Translations under genes and position numbers: made by a program
In this document: positions 51,211 to 58,245 of the stretch, in pieces
How the letters are laid out: each line of letters starts with the position of its first letter
Position numbering within the stretch: the first letter of the stretch is position 1
The notes under the pieces: model-generated
What the model saw: the letters and a program-made list of their open reading frames with translations, nothing else
Told to the model about the DNA's origin: nothing
The model's database searches: none
Source: Nitrospira_D sp035465795
GTDB lineage: Bacteria; Nitrospirota; Nitrospiria; Nitrospirales; Nitrospiraceae
Assembly (NCBI RefSeq): GCF_049546785.1
Contig: NZ_JBMWAN010000003.1
Span: 124,001 to 188,000 of the forward strand
Length of the DNA stretch: 64,000 nucleotides
Direction: 5' to 3'

Positions 51211-52230
51211 ATGCAGGACGTCAGAAACATTGCTGTGATTGGAGCCGGTGCCTGGGGGACTGCGTTAGCCAAACATCTGGCTGAGAAAAAGCTGGAGGTT
51301 CGCCTCTGGGCCTACGAACATGAAGTCGTCGATGCCGTCAATACGACGCACGAAAACAGAGTGTTTCTCCCCGGTGTCACGCTGCCGCGAACGCTGACGG
51401 CGACCTCGTCATTGACGGAAGCGATTGAGCAATGTGACGGCATTCTTTTTGTCGTCCCGTCTCATGTCACCAGGCAGGTGCTTCGCAATCTGGCGCAATG
51501 CCTCTCCCGTCCGATTCCCTTCATCAGTGCGACCAAGGGAGTCGAAGAGGACAGCTCGAAGCTGATGACGCAGGTCATGGATGAGGTGCTCCCGGAGTCG
51601 ATGGAGCGGTATCTCATGGCGTTATCCGGTCCGAGTTTCGCGAGCGAACTCAGTGCGGGAAAGCCCACGGCGGTCTGTCTGGCCGGTCGGGACCCCGAGT
51701 TGGTGGAACGGTTTCAGTCCGCGTTGATGACCTCGTCGTTCCGGGTCTATGCGGACAGCGACCTCATCGGCGTCCAGTTGGGCGGTGCGCTGAAGAATGT
51801 GATGGCCTTGGCCGCCGGCGTGGTCGATGGGCTGGGGCTCGGGGATAACGCCCGCGCGGCGTTGATCACGCGAGGGCTGGCCGAAATCGTTCGCCTGGGT
51901 GTCGCCATGGGGGCGGACCCGCGAACGTTTTATGGTTTGTCCGGAGTCGGCGATCTCGTCCTGACCTGCACGGGCTCGCTCAGCCGGAATCATACCGTGG
52001 GCGTGAGGTTGGGCAAGGGCGAGACGCTTGAGACAATTTTAGGCGGCATGCAGGCGGTGGCGGAAGGCGTGCGCACGGCGCGGGCGGCGCTGGGCCTGTC
52101 GCGCCGTCATGGGGTGGAGATGCCGATTACCCAGGAAATCAATGCGGTCCTGTTCGACGGGAAGTCCTGCCGAAAGGCGGTGAGCGATCTCATGGAGCGG
52201 GATGCCAAGTTGGAGAAAGGACAGGCATGA
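51211..52230 (+). CDS. gpsA: Glycerol-3-phosphate dehydrogenase (NAD(P)+)
   Basis: GpsA makes glycerol-3-phosphate for phospholipids. It has the N-terminal dinucleotide motif VIGAGAWGTALAKHLA, the FISATKGVEE segment, LSGPSFASEL, the catalytic-lysine region GALKNVMALAAGVVDGLGLGDNA and GDLVLTCTGSLSRNHTVG. ATG 51211 is placed after GGA-rich sequence. ATG 51196 five codons earlier is also possible. The stop overlaps the larB start by four bases (ATGA). Full length at about 340 residues. Confidence 0.94.
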   Translation: MQDVRNIAVIGAGAWGTALAKHLAEKKLEVRLWAYEHEVVDAVNTTHENRVFLPGVTLPRTLTATSSLTEAIEQCDGILFVVPSHVTRQVLRNLAQCLSRPIPFISATKGVEEDSSKLMTQVMDEVLPESMERYLMALSGPSFASELSAGKPTAVCLAGRDPELVERFQSALMTSSFRVYADSDLIGVQLGGALKNVMALAAGVVDGLGLGDNARAALITRGLAEIVRLGVAMGADPRTFYGLSGVGDLVLTCTGSLSRNHTVGVRLGKGETLETILGGMQAVAEGVRTARAALGLSRRHGVEMPITQEINAVLFDGKSCRKAVSDLMERDAKLEKGQA

Positions 52231-52994
52231 GCCCCGAAGGGATCGAGCAGCTGTTGAACGAGGTGCGCGACGGACAAGTGACTGTCGCCCGCGCGGTGCA
52301 GCGGCTGCGGACCATGCCGTTTGAAGATCTGGGCTTTGCTGCCCTCGACCACCACCGGTCGCTTCGCCAGGGTTTTCCGGAGGTGTTGTTGTGCGAGGGC
52401 AAGACGACGAAGCAGGTGCTGGCGATCGCGCGGGCGCTGATCAAGAAGGGCGGGCCTTTTCTCGCGACCAGGGCCGAGCCGGCTGTGGCCAAAGCGCTCA
52501 TCAAGCTCGACCGGCGGGCGCGGTACCATGAGGCGGCGCGCCTCGTGTCGATCGAGGCCGCGCGCCCGCGCCGCGCCGGACACGTGCTGGTGCTGACGGC
52601 GGGTACCGCCGACGTGCCGGTGGCCGAAGAGGCCCGGGTGACCGCGGAGGTCATGGGCAGCCGCGTTGAAACGCTCTATGACGTGGGAGTGGCCGGACTG
52701 CATCGCCTCCTGGGGCGCAAGGACCGGCTCTTTGAAGCCCGTGTGGCGATTGTGGTGGCCGGGATGGACGGAGTGCTGCCGAGCGTCGTCGGCGGGCTGG
52801 TTGAGTGTCCTGTCGTGGCGGTGCCGACCAGCAGAGGCTATGGCGCCAGTTTCGGCGGGCTTGCCGCGCTCCTGACCATGCTGAATTCCTGCGCGGCCGG
52901 TGTCGGAGTCATGAATATCGATAATGGATTCGGCGCCGGATGCCTGGCGCATCGGATCAATGTGTTGGGCACGAGGACCGAGGCTAGAGGCTAG
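52227..52994 (+). CDS. larB: Nickel pincer cofactor biosynthesis protein LarB
   Basis: LarB carboxylates and hydrolyses nicotinic acid adenine dinucleotide in the first step of nickel-pincer nucleotide synthesis. The 255-residue protein has the N-terminal LarB-type helical region and the PurE-like C-terminal domain with HVLVLTAGTADVPVAEEA, VGVAGLHRLL, VVAGMDGVLPSVVGGL, VAVPTSRGYGASFGGLAALL and NIDNGFGAG. It starts in the gpsA stop codon. larC lies about 760 bases downstream. larE and a lactate racemase (larA) are not in the window. Confidence 0.92.
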   Translation: MSPEGIEQLLNEVRDGQVTVARAVQRLRTMPFEDLGFAALDHHRSLRQGFPEVLLCEGKTTKQVLAIARALIKKGGPFLATRAEPAVAKALIKLDRRARYHEAARLVSIEAARPRRAGHVLVLTAGTADVPVAEEARVTAEVMGSRVETLYDVGVAGLHRLLGRKDRLFEARVAIVVAGMDGVLPSVVGGLVECPVVAVPTSRGYGASFGGLAALLTMLNSCAAGVGVMNIDNGFGAGCLAHRINVLGTRTEARG

Positions 52995-53036
52995 AGGACA
53001 GGAGACTTACCCCTTGCCTCTCGCCCCTCGTCTAGT
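52978..53036. repeat. Low-complexity intergenic repeat after larB
   Basis: GAGGCTAGAGGCTAGAGG continues into CCTTGCCTCTCGCCCCTCG, partly inverted relative to the sequence at 48318-48416. It spans the end of larB and the gap to the next gene. Confidence 0.35.
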
Positions 53037-53049
53037 GCCATTCGGAATG

Positions 53050-53634
53050 CTACTTCACGTCCAGGGTCCCGCGTTTGGGCCATGCGACGATTGAGGTACG
53101 CAGACCTTTTTCGCCGTTCGCCAGCAACTTCGTGCGGACCTCATAGGAATATTTGCCTGCCGGCGCGAGCTTTTTCCTCTGATCCTGCCCGTCCCAGATG
53201 AGGTGAACGGAGACCGTCTGTCTATTGCCGCCATTAGCGGCAGACGATTGCGGCTGGATCTCCTGACGCTCGGAAAGAAAACGCAGGGAGGTCTTCGACG
53301 GAGAGCTGATGAGCGAGGAGACTTCCAGCACGGTGGCGCCCTCTAATTCTTTGGGAAGCTGTACAGTGACGGAAAACTCAAGCGGGCCGTTTCCTACGGA
53401 AAAGGGGGTCGGTGTGATCGTCAAGTCCAGGATCTTGAGCTCCGGTTCCGGCCGGGGTACGCGCGGCGGTTTCGTTTTGGCAAATCCGTCGGCGGGGAGG
53501 ACTCCGATAAGGCCGATGACGCAGCATAGCACCAGAGAAACGAGCGCCAGATGTCCGGCAGTGCGTCTATCGATGGAGGTGGTAGTCGAGGGCCGGGAGA
53601 CGACGGCCGCAGGTTCATGATAATTGTGTGTCAT
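53050..53634 (-). CDS. Membrane-anchored hypothetical protein
   Basis: The 194-residue protein has an N-terminal hydrophobic anchor (LALVSLVLCCVIGLIGVLPADGFA) after a basic stretch, then a strand-rich exported part (PEPELKILDLTITPTPFSVG; LEFSVTVQLPKELEGATV) like an Ig-like beta-sandwich. A Lys/Trp-containing end follows (SIVAWPKRGTLDVK). Start ATG 53634 is tentative. It lies between larB and larC in the opposite direction, so it separates the two lar genes. Function unknown. Confidence 0.68.
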   Translation of the reverse strand: MTHNYHEPAAVVSRPSTTTSIDRRTAGHLALVSLVLCCVIGLIGVLPADGFAKTKPPRVPRPEPELKILDLTITPTPFSVGNGPLEFSVTVQLPKELEGATVLEVSSLISSPSKTSLRFLSERQEIQPQSSAANGGNRQTVSVHLIWDGQDQRKKLAPAGKYSYEVRTKLLANGEKGLRTSIVAWPKRGTLDVK

Positions 53635-53751
53635 GTAGGGGGGATAACACAGCCCTTCCAGGCTGTCAACGAAAGACCTGAAGCGATTGCCGTTGGGTGA
53701 CGCGTTGGGTAAGATGGGCGGCCTTTTAATCGGCCCTTGATGAGGAGCGGC

Positions 53752-54957
53752 GTGGGACGACACCTGCATTTCGATTGTTTCTCCGGCGTGAGCGGCGACA
53801 TGGTGCTCGGCGCCCTTGTCGATGCGGGGCTTCCACTTGCCAATCTGGTTAGGGAGCTGAAACGACTCAAGCTGGCCGGGTACCGGCTGGAGCAGCAGCA
53901 GGTTCATCGCGGAGCCCTGCATGCGACAAAGATCAACGTGGTGATCAGGCAGGGCTTCGATCGGCCGCTCACGCTGGCACGCATCCATCGCGTGCTGGCC
54001 GCCAGCACGTTGCCTGCAGCGGTGAAAGAGCAGAGCCGGGCCGTGTTTGATCGGCTTGCGGAAGCGGAAGGGCTGGCTCACCGGGTGGCGAAGAAAGACG
54101 TTCATTTCCATGAAGTGGGCGTGATCGATTCGTTTATCGATGTGGTCGGGGGCGTGTTGGGCTGTCACTTGCTCGGGGTGACGCAGGTGACGTCGTCACC
54201 GGTGAATGTGGGCGCAGGCACGATTCGAACCGCGCACGGGCTGTTGCCGGTTCCCGGCCCCGCTGTGGCGGCGCTGGCGAAGGGGATTCCCATCTATTCG
54301 GACGGGCCGCGGTGCGAGCTGGCGACGCCGACGGGCATGGCCTTGTTGCGTACCCTGGCGTCGTCGTTCCGGCCGATGCCGGTCTTGGAGTCTGCGCAGG
54401 TCGGCTATGGAGCGGGCGATGCCGATCCCGAGGGCTGGCCCAATGTCTTGCGGGTGTTTCTTGCCGACGAACAGGCTGCGGTGATTCGCCCCACTGACGT
54501 TGTGGTCCAGATCGAAACCAATCTCGACGATCTGACGCCGCAGGCCTATGAGCATGTGATGGATCAGCTGTTTTCGGTCGGTGCGCTGGATGTCACCCTT
54601 ACGCCGGTCATCATGAAACGCAGCCGGCCCGGTGTTGTGGTGAGCTGTCTCGCCGCGCCGGAGAAACTTGATGCGGTGCTGGAAGTGCTGTTTCTGGAGA
54701 CCACGGCGCTGGGTGTGCGATTGCAGGAATTGGCCAGGCAGGTGCTGGCTCGACGATTCGTGGCTGTGAAGGTGCCCGGCGGGACGGTGCGGATGAAAGT
54801 GGCGGCGATCGGGGCCGGTTGGGAAAAGGCCGCGCCGGAATATGTCGATTGTAAAAAGATTGCCGGACTCACCGGACGTCCCCTCAAAGACGTGATGGAC
54901 GACGCGCGGCTGGCCTACGCTCAGCTCACCACGCGCAAAGGCCGGGTACGCTCGTGA
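53752..54957 (+). CDS. larC: Nickel pincer cofactor biosynthesis protein LarC
   Basis: LarC inserts nickel to finish the pincer nucleotide cofactor. The single 401-residue frame covers both the LarC1-like part (HLHFDCFSGVSGDMVLGALVDAGL; HFHEVGVIDSFIDVVG) and the LarC2-like part (VQIETNLDDLTPQAYEHVMDQL; VIMKRSRPGVVVSCL). No frameshift is needed, unlike in Lactiplantibacillus. GTG 53752 follows GAGGAGCGGC, a good ribosome site, and gives the usual N-terminus. In-frame ATGs at 53737/53740 are alternatives. It overlaps the exchanger gene by four bases (GTGA). Confidence 0.92.
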   Translation: MGRHLHFDCFSGVSGDMVLGALVDAGLPLANLVRELKRLKLAGYRLEQQQVHRGALHATKINVVIRQGFDRPLTLARIHRVLAASTLPAAVKEQSRAVFDRLAEAEGLAHRVAKKDVHFHEVGVIDSFIDVVGGVLGCHLLGVTQVTSSPVNVGAGTIRTAHGLLPVPGPAVAALAKGIPIYSDGPRCELATPTGMALLRTLASSFRPMPVLESAQVGYGAGDADPEGWPNVLRVFLADEQAAVIRPTDVVVQIETNLDDLTPQAYEHVMDQLFSVGALDVTLTPVIMKRSRPGVVVSCLAAPEKLDAVLEVLFLETTALGVRLQELARQVLARRFVAVKVPGGTVRMKVAAIGAGWEKAAPEYVDCKKIAGLTGRPLKDVMDDARLAYAQLTTRKGRVRS

Positions 54958-55961
54958 CCATTCTCCTCTACGCGCTGCTGTTTATCGTGTCTGTCGCCGT
55001 GACGCTGGGTGGCTGCGGGCTCTTTACCAATGCCATTGAGTGGCTGGGGAAGCGCCTCGGGATTTCCGAAGGGGCGGTGGGGAGCATCTTTGCGGCGATC
55101 GGGACGACGTTGCCGGAAACGTCGATTCCCGTCATCGCCATTTTCTTTGGAACAAGCCGGCAAGAGGCCGAGGTGGGCTTGGGCGCGATTCTCGGGGCGC
55201 CCTTCATGCTCAACACGCTGGTCCTGCCGATCCTCGCGGTCCTGCTGGTGCTCTATGCGCGGGCGGGCAAGCGCACGGCCCAGTTTCATCTCAACTACAG
55301 TGAAGTCCGGACGGATCTGACCTTCTTCTGCATCAGCTATGCGGTGGCTCTGGCTTGTGTGTTCGTCCCCTCGCGCACGTTGCATCTGGTCGCGGCTGCC
55401 GGCCTGATCAGCCTGTACATCTACTATATGAAGATCAAGTTCAGCGCCGTGGATGAGGAAGGCGGAGAAGGCGGACTCGAACCGTTGTTGTTCGCGAAGC
55501 AGGCTCAGACTCCCTCGTATGGCATGATCGGGTTGCAGGCGGTGGCCGGGTTGGGTGGCCTGATTCTCGGCGCCCACCTCTTTGTGACCGCGGCAGAGAC
55601 GATGGCTGCCGCCCTTGCGATCTCGCCGCTGGTCCTGGCGTTGCTCATCGCCCCCTTGGCGACGGAGTTGCCGGAGATGTCGAATAGTTTTCTCTGGCTC
55701 TACCGCAAGAAAGACCGGTTGGCGGTCGGAAATGTGACCGGCGCGATGGTGTTTCAGGGCACATTCCCGGTCTCCGTGGGGTTGATCGGCACCGAGTGGG
55801 CCTTGGCGCCCTCGGCGTTGCTCGCGATGGTGCTGGCTGTCGTCGGGGCAGGGCTCTGTCTGCTCCAGATTCTTGTCCACGGGCGTTGGCAACCGTGGTT
55901 GCTGAGTGCGGGCGCCATCCTTTATATAGGGTACACAATCTATTTGTATGTCGGTGGATGA
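54954..55961 (+). CDS. Sodium/calcium exchanger family protein
   Basis: The 335-residue membrane protein has two alpha-repeat regions typical of the CaCA superfamily: GSIFAAIGTTLPETSIPVIAI with GAILGAPFMLNTLVLP, and LLIAPLATELPEMSNSFLWLY with GNVTGAMVFQGT. Ten or so helices can be counted. GTG 54954 overlaps the larC stop, so it belongs to the larC operon. It probably exchanges Na+ or H+ for Ca2+, but the ion pair is not readable. A link to nickel handling is possible only by context. Confidence 0.88.
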   Translation: MTILLYALLFIVSVAVTLGGCGLFTNAIEWLGKRLGISEGAVGSIFAAIGTTLPETSIPVIAIFFGTSRQEAEVGLGAILGAPFMLNTLVLPILAVLLVLYARAGKRTAQFHLNYSEVRTDLTFFCISYAVALACVFVPSRTLHLVAAAGLISLYIYYMKIKFSAVDEEGGEGGLEPLLFAKQAQTPSYGMIGLQAVAGLGGLILGAHLFVTAAETMAAALAISPLVLALLIAPLATELPEMSNSFLWLYRKKDRLAVGNVTGAMVFQGTFPVSVGLIGTEWALAPSALLAMVLAVVGAGLCLLQILVHGRWQPWLLSAGAILYIGYTIYLYVGG

Positions 55962-55967
55962 GGCGTG

Positions 55968-57032
55968 ATGAAAGCGAAGCAGAGCAGGATGGAATTGGAT
56001 GAGAAGCCTTTGCTCGGCATCACCATGGGCGATCCCGCCGGGATCGGACCGGAGGTGATTGCCAAGGCTCTGGCCGGACGCGAGCTACAGAAATTCTGTC
56101 TGCCGCTGGTGGTCGGATCGTACCCGGTGATGGCGCGCACGGTCAAAGCGTTGCGGTTGAAGCTGAATGTCGTGCGGGCCGATGGCCATGATCCGGCATC
56201 GGCAAAGGGGAATACGGTAGTCGTGCTGGATCCCTTGGAACGGCCGCTCAAGAAGTTTAAGCCCGGCGTGGCGGCGGCTGAGACCGGCGCGGCCTCCGTG
56301 GCCTTCATCAAGAAAGCGGTCCATCTGGCGGAGCTCGGGTGCATCGACGGCATCGTGACCGCGCCGATCAATAAAGAAGCCATCAACATGGCGGGCTGCC
56401 ATTACCCCGGTCACACGGAATTGCTAGCGGATCTGACCAAGACGCAGGAATCGGGCATGATGATCGTGGGCGGCCCGCTGCGCATCATGTTCGTGACGAC
56501 GCATGTGGCGATCAAGGATCTGCCGAAGCTTCTGACGAAGGCCAAGATCGAAAAAGGCATTCGCCTGGCGCATCGGGCGCTGACGGAGCTCTATGGCATC
56601 AAGCAGCCCCGCATCGGCGTCGCTGCGCTGAACCCCCATGCGGGGGAGCATGGGCTGTTCGGTAATGAGGAGGCCCAGATCATTCTTCCCGCGGCCCGCG
56701 CGGCTCAGGCGCGAGGCATTCTGGCGAGCGATCCCATGCCGGCTGACACGCTGTTCGGTAAAGCCGCCAAGGGGCAATATGACGGGATCGTCGCGCTCTA
56801 TCATGACCAGGGGCTGATTCCCTTGAAGCTGGTCGCCTTCGGCACTTGTGTCAATTTGACGGTCGGGTTACCGATCATTCGTACCTCGGTGGATCATGGC
56901 ACGGCCTTCGATATTGTCGGGAAGGGCATTGCCGATCCCGGGAGTTTGCTCGAGGCGGTGAAACTCGCGGCGGTGCTGGCCGCCAAGCGAAAGGCGAAAA
57001 GCCCAATGCATCAGACAGCGAGGCAACGATGA
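55968..57032 (+). CDS. pdxA: 4-hydroxythreonine-4-phosphate dehydrogenase
   Basis: PdxA oxidises 4-phosphohydroxy-threonine in vitamin B6 synthesis. The 354-residue protein shows LLGITMGDPAGIGPEVIAKAL, DGIVTAPINKEAI, GHTELLADLT, VTTHVAIKDLP, the metal-site region AALNPHAGEHGLFGNEE, ALYHDQGLIPLKL and RTSVDHGTAFDIVGKG. ATG 55968 is used; a GTG one codon upstream is possible. It overlaps the next small gene by four bases. Confidence 0.95.
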   Translation: MKAKQSRMELDEKPLLGITMGDPAGIGPEVIAKALAGRELQKFCLPLVVGSYPVMARTVKALRLKLNVVRADGHDPASAKGNTVVVLDPLERPLKKFKPGVAAAETGAASVAFIKKAVHLAELGCIDGIVTAPINKEAINMAGCHYPGHTELLADLTKTQESGMMIVGGPLRIMFVTTHVAIKDLPKLLTKAKIEKGIRLAHRALTELYGIKQPRIGVAALNPHAGEHGLFGNEEAQIILPAARAAQARGILASDPMPADTLFGKAAKGQYDGIVALYHDQGLIPLKLVAFGTCVNLTVGLPIIRTSVDHGTAFDIVGKGIADPGSLLEAVKLAAVLAAKRKAKSPMHQTARQR

Positions 57033-57355
57033 CAGAAGACGGAAATCGGGGACTCGCCATCGTTCAGCAGCAAGTCAAAGAGCTGGATGCCATTGCCAAG
57101 CAGACGCTGGAAGATCTCAACACCGTGGCCGGGACCGAGCGGGTGGCCAAGTGGAAAGCACGCACCGTGGCGTTGCTCACGGACGCGATCGGGGCCCAAG
57201 CCGTCCAGAAATTCGCCGCTATTCAACAGGGCCCGTCGTTCACCAACGATCTGGTCGAAGAATTTTCCGATCTGATCGACTCCTACCGGACGCCGCTGAC
57301 CGCGCTCGCCAAGCAGTTGGCGCAGGTTGCCCCTCGTCCGCCCAGCGGGACCTAG
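57029..57355 (+). CDS. Hypothetical protein, 108 aa
   Basis: This small helical, probably soluble protein (QQQVKELDAIAKQTLEDLN; AVQKFAAIQQGPSF) sits between pdxA and rsmA. It starts in the pdxA stop codon (ATGA). It resembles a coiled-coil cytoplasmic protein with no motifs. Coexpression with pdxA and rsmA is likely. Function unknown. Confidence 0.72.
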   Translation: MTEDGNRGLAIVQQQVKELDAIAKQTLEDLNTVAGTERVAKWKARTVALLTDAIGAQAVQKFAAIQQGPSFTNDLVEEFSDLIDSYRTPLTALAKQLAQVAPRPPSGT

Positions 57356-57358
57356 CTG

Positions 57359-58162
57359 GTGGATTTCCCCGACCTTCCTCCTGCCAACAAGCGTCTCGGC
57401 CAGAACTTTCTCATCGATCCCAACATCGTTCGTAAAATTGTTGCCCTGGCGGAGGTGACTCAGGAGACGCAGGCGCTTGAAATCGGACCGGGGCGTGGCA
57501 TCCTGACGGAGGCCCTGTGCAAGGCAGCGGGGCAGGTGACTGCGGTCGAGATCGATCCCCGGCTGCACGCCTATTTGGCCGGACGGCAGGCTGAGTTTCC
57601 GAATCTCACCCTGGTGCTAGGCGATGCGCTGATCTATTCCTTCGCAGAGCTGCCGGTCGGTACCGTCGTCGTGGCCAACCTGCCGTATTACATCTCCACG
57701 CCGCTGCTGTTCAGATTGCTGGAGCACCGCGATCGGATTCCACGCATGGTGCTCATGCTGCAGAACGAAGTGGCCGATCGTCTGGCGGCGAAACCCGGCA
57801 CGTCGGATTACGGCGTCCTCTCCGTGATGACGCAATATGCCGCTGACATCACAAAGGCCTTCCGCGTCTCCGCCCAGTGCTTCCGGCCCAGGCCGGAAGT
57901 CGGCTCCGCCGTCGTGTTGCTGCGGACGAAAGAACGGCGGGAGCTGAATCGGGAGGAAGAGCCAAAGTTCGCTGCGCTGGTGAAAGCCGCCTTTGCCCAT
58001 CGCCGGAAGACGCTGGTGAATTCGCTGAGGGATGAAGGGTATGACCAGGCGCAAGTAACTGAAGGGCTTGTCTCACTCAATCTCCCGCCATCCACCCGGG
58101 CAGAGGTGCTGGCCCTCGATCAGTTTATGCGGCTGACCAGAGCCATCGCTTCCCGGTATTGA
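57359..58162 (+). CDS. rsmA: 16S rRNA dimethyladenosine transferase
   Basis: RsmA (KsgA) dimethylates two adenines near the 3' end of 16S rRNA. The 267-residue protein has RLGQNFLIDPNIVRKIV, the SAM motif ALEIGPGRGILTEAL, VEIDPRLHAYL, the catalytic NLPYYIS and the C-terminal FRPRPEVGSAVVLL. It uses a GTG start at 57359, three bases after the upstream stop. A possible terminator hairpin follows the stop. Confidence 0.96.
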   Translation: MDFPDLPPANKRLGQNFLIDPNIVRKIVALAEVTQETQALEIGPGRGILTEALCKAAGQVTAVEIDPRLHAYLAGRQAEFPNLTLVLGDALIYSFAELPVGTVVVANLPYYISTPLLFRLLEHRDRIPRMVLMLQNEVADRLAAKPGTSDYGVLSVMTQYAADITKAFRVSAQCFRPRPEVGSAVVLLRTKERRELNREEEPKFAALVKAAFAHRRKTLVNSLRDEGYDQAQVTEGLVSLNLPPSTRAEVLALDQFMRLTRAIASRY

Positions 58163-58185
58163 GCCGGTCCTGTGCGGGGCTATGC

Positions 58186-58202
58186 ACCGGTCAGAGACCG
58201 GT
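58186..58202 (+). terminator. Possible terminator hairpin after rsmA
   Basis: ACCGGTC (58186-58192) pairs perfectly with GACCGGT (58196-58202) across AGA and is followed by CCTTTGTTTG, a weak T-rich tract. It lies in the 83-base gap before ftsK. Confidence 0.4.
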
Positions 58203-58245
58203 CCTTTGTTTGAAACGATTCCGCCCCTGTGTTAGCATCCGCGGC

